Assembly (NCBI GenBank): GCA_013397115.1
Contig: VWZW01000883.1
Span: forward strand, 740-64,739
DNA: 64,000 nucleotides
Direction of reading: 5' to 3'
Source of the DNA: Edolisoma coerulescens
Taxonomy: Eukaryota > Chordata > Aves > Passeriformes > Campephagidae
Shown: positions 60,601-64,000 of the stretch, in pieces
Position numbering within the stretch: position 1 is the stretch's first letter
How the letters are laid out: each line of letters begins with the position of its first letter
Position numbers and translations under genes: made by a program
Notes under the pieces: generated by a model
What the model was told of the DNA's origin: nothing
Database searches by the model: none
Seen by the model: the letters and a program-made list of their open reading frames with translations, nothing else

Positions 60601-62587
60601 CAGTGGTCCTCTGTTTACTAGGAAGTAAGTAGTTACTTCACAGAGAAATGGTTTTCATCTTATTTCCAGAGTGGCAGAAATAATCTGGAGAAATCATCAT
60701 ATGGTGCTTTCCGCAGCAGTTCCTCTCTCTCTCCTGGTCACTCACAGCTGATCCAAAGGAGTCTAGAGATCCACAATGCAGTTCCCAATACTTGTGCTCT
60801 GCAGCTGCCCAGACCTGCAGAGGCCATCGCTGAGCCCACCACGGCAGCACTTCTCAAGGGTTTAAATTAAAGGTAAGTCACCAGGAAAGGTCTTCTCACC
60901 ACAGGGATTTTAATTTAGCAACTGCTCTCTCTAGAACATACCAGCAATTCAGGGCAGGAGGCTCCCAGGAAAACCCTCTGTTCATCATCCCCTGCTGCAA
61001 GAAACTCCTCCTAGGACACTCCCAGAGCTGCCAGTGCCTGGCTCCAGTTAATCCCATTGCAACACCAGGTCCTGTCTGAAGGAGATACTACTGTGGCCTT
61101 CCAGGCAAAGCAATACGTGCTGCCACAGCAATCAGCTAAGCAGAACAAGAGGAAAGGCTGTGGCTGGACAGTGAATTAAGGGATACCATATATTTAAAAA
61201 TACCCAGCAAGGGAAAAGCACGTGACTCCTGATCTGCTGGTTAACCAGCAAGAAAGAAAGCAGCAGCTGTTTCTTTCTCCCCTCTCTCTGTGAAATAGAA
61301 TGGTTTTGTCTATACCGAATTTCCAGATTTATTGCCTACCTGTTGTAATGGACCTTGAAAATTCTGGCCTAAAGAAAGCCAGAGACAGGAAAAAGCATCA
61401 TAATAAAAGGGATTGGGCAGGATTCTGGTTTACATCCAGAGATTCAATGATCCTACGGGAGATGCAGGAAATGAGTTCATGCACCTGAGATCTCCTGAGC
61501 ACAGAGAGGCAGAAAAACCCGAGCAGGAAGTAAGCACAGAGAGGCTTTACACAAGATACGATAAAGGAAATTTTCCTTTTTTGAGAACACCTTCCTTTGT
61601 CCCAGCAGAGGAAGTGACTGGGTACAAACACACACCCAGCCCCAAATCTGCACACACGAACACTTCTTTGAGCTGCTGAATAATTAGTTGTTTTGTATTT
61701 AGCCTGAAATGTTAACTGCATCTGCTTGCACATTAAGTTTAACACCTATATACATACATTTTTATTTTAAAACGTTCCCTCTGACTGCTCCTAGGCAGCC
61801 TGGCTCCCACATGGGCTCAGCTGTAGGATCCGAGGCCAAAGATGAACTTTTGCACCAAATTTCAAAGCCTGCAGCTCTTTCCAAGCACTGAGATCTCCAT
61901 GACAGAGGGAAATGATCACACTCTACATGTCACTTACAGAAAGAGATATGCTATTTATGAAGAAATAGCACATTTCATTCAACTAAAAGGTTTTCACAGA
62001 TATTTATGCTGATTTCAGAACGTATAAATGTGGAACATCACCATTCCCAAGGAAGGGACTGATTCTCTCAGATTTAGTGATGAGGGTACCTGCACCCCAG
62101 AACCAGCATCTACCCCTACCTCTTTACTTACATTCTAAGAGTCTACAGCTGGATTGGTTCAGTCATTTGCTAACTTAATTATTATTTCGGTTATGTAAAA
62201 AATATTTTTTTAACTATGATCCTACTGAGCAAATTACCTTCTACTAAACTCAGCTGCCCAGAAAGAGATTTTAATAATCTCTTCAGAAATAAACTATTTT
62301 CAATTTGTTGATGCATGACAGCGAATTTCTGAAAAAGTAATAAAATTGAAACGAAGTAATAAAAAGAGAAACTAAAGAACAAAAAAGGGCACTAAATAGT
62401 AAAGTTTTCAACAGAAGGACTTAACTCCAGGACAGAGCATAACCTCGAGGAGTATCGGCAAAGGAGGAGCACCTACCACAGCTTTGGGTTTGCTGACTGC
62501 CACCAGATTGGCCAGAAAATCCTCCTCGCGCAGCTGGCCAAACACGTGGGCATCGTAAGCCACCACTATGGAGACCTCGTCCATCAT
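30489..62587 (-). CDS. RABGAP1L: RAB GTPase-activating protein 1-like, short coiled-coil isoform, eight exons
   Basis: Full-length RABGAP1L has PTB, kinesin-like and TBC RabGAP domains plus a C-terminal coiled coil, and acts on endosomal Rabs such as RAB22A, partly through ankyrin-B. Only the C-terminal part is here. The exons are 62477-62587, 44107-44199, 36570-36680, 34074-34178, 32804-32887, 32235-32306, 30976-31173 and 30489-30644; all are phase 0 and together encode 309 residues. The unique first exon encodes MMDEVSIVVAYDAHVFGQ and joins VPTKKLKKYEREYQ, as I recall for a human short isoform. The remainder is heptad-rich ([40 protein letters not shown]) and ends in a proline-rich tail. 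No TBC exon is visible, so this form should lack GAP activity. Full-length transcripts would enter at the 44199 exon from outside the window. Confidence 0.93.
30645..30975 (-). other. RABGAP1L: RABGAP1L intron between last two exons
   Basis: 331 bp, GTACGT...CTTAG. Nothing else recognised. Confidence 0.9.
30976..31173 (-). CDS. RABGAP1L: RABGAP1L exon with CKHC motif
   Basis: 66 codons, acceptor TATTTCAG|GGTAAA, donor ATTCAG|GTACGT. Encodes GKVMACKHCSEIFSKEGALK, a variable linker (VPAVSTDNKG) and the strongly conserved [20 protein letters not shown] coiled coil. Confidence 0.96.
31174..32234 (-). other. RABGAP1L: RABGAP1L intron
   Basis: 1.06 kb between GTGAGA and TTTCAG. AT-rich, no recognised feature. 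Confidence 0.9.
32235..32306 (-). CDS. RABGAP1L: RABGAP1L coiled-coil exon (ICSQLSTRLEKQ)
   Basis: 24 codons, acceptor GCTCCAG|ATTTGT, donor GTGAAG|GTGAGA. Encodes ICSQLSTRLEKQQAASKDEL then EVVK, nearly identical to human. Confidence 0.95.
32307..32803 (-). other. RABGAP1L: RABGAP1L intron
   Basis: 497 bp. No recognised feature. Confidence 0.9.
32804..32887 (-). CDS. RABGAP1L: RABGAP1L coiled-coil exon (LKEVFRKQLEKAE)
   Basis: 28 codons, acceptor AATTCCAG|CTGAAG, donor AAACAG|GTACCA. Encodes LKEVFRKQLEKAESEIKKTT then AIIAEYKQ, which matches human as I recall it. Confidence 0.95.
32888..34073 (-). other. RABGAP1L: RABGAP1L intron with decayed CR1 piece
   Basis: 1.19 kb. Around 33765-33835 (CATTTAGATATTTAAGAGG, CTGATCACATCGCCTCAGCT) it resembles an old reverse-complement CR1 segment. 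The 180-codon plus-strand ORF over this stretch has no recognisable similarity. Confidence 0.6.
33765..33835 (-). mobile_element. CR1: Old CR1 fragment, tentative
   Basis: Short similarity to the CR1 region that reads, in reverse complement, as 'TTTAGATATTTATAAG...GATCACATC.CCTCAG'. Too diverged and short to be certain. Confidence 0.4.
34074..34178 (-). CDS. RABGAP1L: RABGAP1L coiled-coil exon (AEDKADVLNKELL)
   Basis: 35 codons, acceptor GATTCTAG|GCTGAA, donor GCTCAG|GTAAGG. Encodes AEDKADVLNKELLLTKQKLV then ETEDEKRKQEEETAQ. Confidence 0.95.
34179..36569 (-). other. RABGAP1L: RABGAP1L intron
   Basis: 2.4 kb. No transposon or other gene recognised. Confidence 0.85.
36570..36680 (-). CDS. RABGAP1L: RABGAP1L coiled-coil exon ([13 protein letters not shown])
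   Basis: 37 codons, acceptor TTTCCGCAG|AGGGAA, donor GACCAG|GTAATG. Encodes [20 protein letters not shown] then AHELVTSKIALRNDLDQ, as in human. Confidence 0.96.
38830..39010 (-). promoter_or_regulatory. RABGAP1L: Possible internal RABGAP1L promoter with start exon
   Basis: A local CpG-containing patch. On the minus strand it holds ATGCCCAAG|GTAAGAG (ATG at 38932-38930, donor after 38924), which would splice in phase 0 to the exon at 36680, giving MPK then [21 protein letters not shown] at 38878-38890 resembles the ZNF143-type promoter element. This is inference only. Confidence 0.3.
39983..40557 (+). mobile_element. Solo LTR of a songbird endogenous retrovirus
   Basis: 575-bp LTR beginning TGTGCTGCGTTCGGCTTGGG (family form TGTCCTGGTTTCGGCTGGGA) and ending GGCTTAAATCAAGGCA (family form GGTTAAACCACGACA). 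Typical internal blocks are present: TTGGTTATTGCTGAGCAG, GCACAGAGCCAAGGCCTTTT, CCATATGGCATCATGCTGAG and TCTCAACCCACGAGTTTTGT. There is no internal retroviral coding sequence next to it and no clean target duplication. It is antisense to RABGAP1L. Confidence 0.85.
44107..44199 (-). CDS. RABGAP1L: RABGAP1L exon shared by long and short isoforms (VPTKKLKKYE)
   Basis: 31 codons, acceptor TTCCACAG|GTGCCA, donor TACAAG|GTAGGG. Encodes VPTKKLKKYEREYQTMRESQ then LQQEDPMDRYK. In the full-length protein it follows the TBC domain; in the short form it follows exon 62477-62587. Confidence 0.96.
46076..46091. repeat. (TG)n microsatellite
   Basis: A short uninterrupted TG dinucleotide run of about eight units. 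Confidence 0.9.
51842..52270 (+). mobile_element. CR1: CR1 LINE 3' fragment, well preserved
   Basis: Begins TGGACCTGTTGGAGTGGGTC, continues through GGCTGGAGCACCTCTCCTAT, TTGTTCAGTCTGGAGAAGGG and GGGAGGGTGGGGAGGCCCTG, and ends CCTGTGATTCTATGATTATA. It is the longest and clearest CR1 in the window, sense relative to the plus strand and antisense to RABGAP1L. Confidence 0.95.
55164..55500 (-). mobile_element. LTR-like sequence, minus strand (tentative)
   Basis: On the minus strand CATATAAAAG (about 55254-55263) is followed within about 20 bases by ATTAAA and then, after some 70 bases, by CGGTGCGACAGCGACA. A TATA box this close to a polyadenylation signal, with a short downstream segment ending in CA, is the layout of a retroviral LTR with short R and U5, as in alpharetrovirus-like elements. 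The right boundary is unclear and no retroviral protein could be read nearby. Confidence 0.45.
55500..56640. other. GC- and CpG-rich block beside the LTR-like sequence
   Basis: Far more GC-rich than the surrounding intron. It may be the U3 or an internal part of the same element. Read on the minus strand it has several overlapping open frames but no recognisable retroviral motif. It contains the exact duplication around the N. It could instead be a CpG island of unknown function. Confidence 0.4.
55793..56367. repeat. Exact 287-bp tandem duplication around a single N
   Basis: 55793-56079 is identical, as far as I can read, to 56081-56367, with one N at 56080 between them. Both begin CAGGGTGTCCGGGCGGGCAC and end CAGCACCAAAACCAC. 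This is the pattern expected when two contig ends with an undetected overlap are joined by a minimal gap, so it is more likely an assembly artefact than biology. Confidence 0.9.
56870..56960 (+). mobile_element. CR1: Old CR1 coding fragment, tentative
   Basis: CATCAGTGACCTGCAAATGA and CTAACAGAATTTGCAGATCA resemble the reverse-transcriptase part of CR1 (forms such as AATGACCTGG...AAGTTTGCAGATGACAC). It is highly diverged. Confidence 0.4.
58290..58900 (-). mobile_element. CR1: CR1 LINE fragment
   Basis: Reverse-complement CR1 features: GCAATTAGATCCCTCCTGAG, CCTTCTCCTCCTCAGGCTAA, and further right TTTGCACTTGCTGAACCTCA followed by CTCAGCCCAGC. Boundaries are approximate. Confidence 0.75.
60370..60480 (-). 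mobile_element. CR1: CR1 LINE 3' end
   Basis: Begins near GGAATCCTAGGTTTGGGTTG, followed by GGAAGGACCTTAAAGACCAT, GGGCAGGGACACCTTCTACT and CCAGGCTGCTCAAAGCCCCA. A short reverse-complement CR1 end. Confidence 0.9.
62477..62587 (-). CDS. RABGAP1L: RABGAP1L short-isoform first coding exon
   Basis: 37 codons from the first of two consecutive ATGs (62587 and 62584) to GCTGTG|GTAGGT, phase 0. Encodes MMDEVSIVVAYDAHVFGQLR then EEDFLANLVAVSKPKAV. It resembles what I recall of the human short isoform N-terminus (EEISIMVAYDAHVFSQL), which is also followed by VPTKK. Start choice: both ATGs are in frame, and the second alone would shorten the protein by one residue. Confidence 0.88.
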
Positions 62588-62700
62588 TGTGCCGTCAGGC
62601 TGCCGCTAGCGGCCGAGCAGGTCCACAGTCCACGGCTGAACCCTGGCCCAGCTCCGTGTCAGTTGTTCACACCCAGCTGGAGACGCTAATGGGGAAGGAG
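62588..62700 (-). promoter_or_regulatory. RABGAP1L: Probable promoter / 5'UTR of short RABGAP1L isoform
   Basis: Moderately GC-rich with a few CpGs (GCTGCCGCTAGCGGCCGAGC), no TATA box and no strong splice acceptor just before the ATG, which fits a transcription start close by. No direct evidence of the start site. Confidence 0.4.
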
Positions 62701-63803
62701 TGTCAGGAGAGAGAAAACATGACCCAGCAAATCAGCTCCCCTGTGGGTTCTCCTCTCAAGGGCGCCTCTGCTATCACGGGAGGCACACACGGCACACCTG
62801 CTCACACTCCCAACACCTGCCCTGCAAAAGGCACTTGGCTGAAGTGTGGGGAAAGGCAGGGAACCTGTTTTCATTCCAGTATTAGGCCAAAGATGAAACA
62901 GCAGGAGACCAAACAGGTGAGTATTAAACAAGAAAAGATCTGTCAGAGCTTGACAGCAGCACTGAAATCACTGCTGTGCTTCTCCAGTTTGGTAGCAATT
63001 GTTCATTCCTTGTATCCAGTTTTCTCCCATGAAAGCTGATATTCCTGTCAGCAGAGTCTCCCCTTCCAGTGAACTGCTGCTTCTGGATTGTTTGTAAGTT
63101 CACAGAGATCAGTGTAATGCTGATTTATTTCAAGCACTCCTTGAAATTTTCTGCAAGTTTCTAAATCTCTCCTTTAAAATCTTTTAAAACACTCGCTTTT
63201 GCTTTTTCCACAGATCTGAATTGCATCCTGTGCCCTGTGGATACTTTGATTTTAGCAGGAAGATGGTGGCAGCAAGTCACAACCCTCCAAAAAGTGTCCT
63301 TCAGCTTCCACATGTAACAGAGGGTAAAACAGCCCTGAAAAATGCAACAAGGCTGTGAAGGTCTTTCTTGAATAAACTTCTACCTCCACAAGTGAAAGGA
63401 AAACAATTTATGCAATTAAAATGTTCCACAGAAGAAGGTTTTTAACCTAAATCTGGCACTGGCCTTGTTTTAGTTAAGAAGTACTATGTTATCTCTTGTC
63501 TGTGAATCCTAAATAGCGGAGCAGTCTTCCAAATTGCTCCTGACTTTCCAGTTCATTGATCCTAACTTCTTTTATCTATCTGACACAGGGCAAAAACAGC
63601 ACAAGGAAAATATATGGAAAAAATAATTAAGAATCAATACTCTGAAAACTACAAATGAAAAGCTAGAAAACAATACAGGATTTGAAGAAACAAACAAAAT
63701 ATCCCAGAAGAAACTTCTTTCAGGACAACCAGGCCAGCTAAAACTCCATCCACGACATTTTTATCCTCTCTGGAAGCCTTTTCTTCCTGGTGAAAAATCA
63801 TAC
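62701..63803. other. RABGAP1L intron or upstream flank
   Basis: No repeat or known exon recognised. Within the full-length gene this should be intron. Confidence 0.5.
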
Positions 63804-64000
63804 CTGCTCAAGAAACGGAAATCATTCCAGCCATCCATTTGTCTCCACAAAGAGTCTGCGCTGGATGCAGCAAATCTGGCAGAAATGTCCAGTGCAGGTT
63901 GGTGTGGCATATGGTAACACTCTCGCTTTCCAGAATGAACAGTCGGACCCACCTTGCTTTTCTTTTTCCTCTCCTCCTGGAGTATCCTTATCAAAGACTG
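63804..64000 (-). other. Exon-like open frame at the right edge
   Basis: On the minus strand a frame is open from the window edge for about 65 codons (for example VHSGKRECYHMPHQPALD, SLWRQMDGWNDFRFLS) and runs into a good donor, GAGCAG|GTATGA, after 63804 in phase 2. I do not recognise the protein, and the phase does not fit the phase-0 RABGAP1L exons here. It could be a 5'UTR exon, an unrelated exon or chance. Confidence 0.25.

Larger units (their letters stand above)
44200..62476 (-). other. RABGAP1L: Large RABGAP1L intron (18.3 kb)
   Basis: No RABGAP1L TBC-domain exon was found in either frame set. Contents: a (TG)n run near 46076-46091, a CR1 at 51842-52270, an LTR-like GC-rich block at 55164-56640 with the only N, an older CR1 coding fragment near 56870-56960, a CR1 at 58290-58900 and a CR1 3' end at 60370-60480. 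Open frames up to 188 codons exist but are unlike any protein I know. Confidence 0.75.

Noticed and set aside
44200..62476. Search for RABGAP1L TBC-domain exons in the large intron
   Set aside because: No frame encodes the TBC region or the residues expected just before VPTKK, so upstream exons of the long isoform lie outside the window.
1..64000. CRISPR arrays, operons, tRNA or rRNA genes
   Set aside because: No regularly spaced repeats, ribosome-binding-site spaced gene runs, or recognisable tRNA/rRNA sequence were seen. The window is avian nuclear DNA with spliced genes.

Overview
The window is vertebrate nuclear DNA, almost certainly from a bird and probably a passerine. The genes are split by GT-AG introns. 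CR1 LINE 3' ends carrying the avian ATTCTATGATTCT-type tail are scattered throughout, and there are LTRs of a kind I associate with songbird genomes. There are no operons, CRISPR arrays or bacterial features. Gene order and relative orientation match human chromosome 1q25.1 (TNN, MRPS14, CACYBP, RABGAP1L), read in reverse here.

Layout. 1-3612 (-): two 5' exons of the tenascin-W gene TNN, with the rest of the gene beyond the left edge. 3613-12440: non-coding DNA with a solo LTR (4344-4756) and CR1 fragments. 12571-14889 (+): complete three-exon MRPS14, starting in a CpG island. 16583-22071 (-): complete six-exon CACYBP, tail-to-tail with MRPS14 and starting in a second CpG island. 22340-30488: non-coding, probably including the RABGAP1L 3'UTR. 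30489-62587 (-): eight exons forming a complete short, coiled-coil-only form of RABGAP1L. Its first exon lies in what is probably a large intron of the full-length gene, whose PTB and TBC exons are outside the window. Introns hold a further solo LTR (39983-40557), CR1 copies, and a GC-rich LTR-like block (55.2-56.6 kb) that contains the only N, at 56080.

The genes are not one functional unit. MRPS14 makes a mitochondrial small-subunit ribosomal protein. CACYBP makes the calcyclin-binding/Siah-interacting adaptor. RABGAP1L makes an endosomal Rab regulator, here as its coiled-coil C-terminal isoform. TNN makes an extracellular-matrix glycoprotein.

Most notable points: an exact 287-bp duplication on both sides of the single N (probably an assembly artefact); the TNN 5' exons with a shortened first EGF repeat, two missing EGF cysteines and no visible start codon or signal peptide in frame; a same-strand LTR just upstream of TNN; a 73-bp internally deleted LTR; local duplications around the CACYBP promoter; and a possible third RABGAP1L start exon. 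I did not find a convincing new biological system. Exon boundaries were read by eye from splice signals and reading frame and agree arithmetically (MRPS14 128 aa, CACYBP 221 aa, short RABGAP1L 309 aa).
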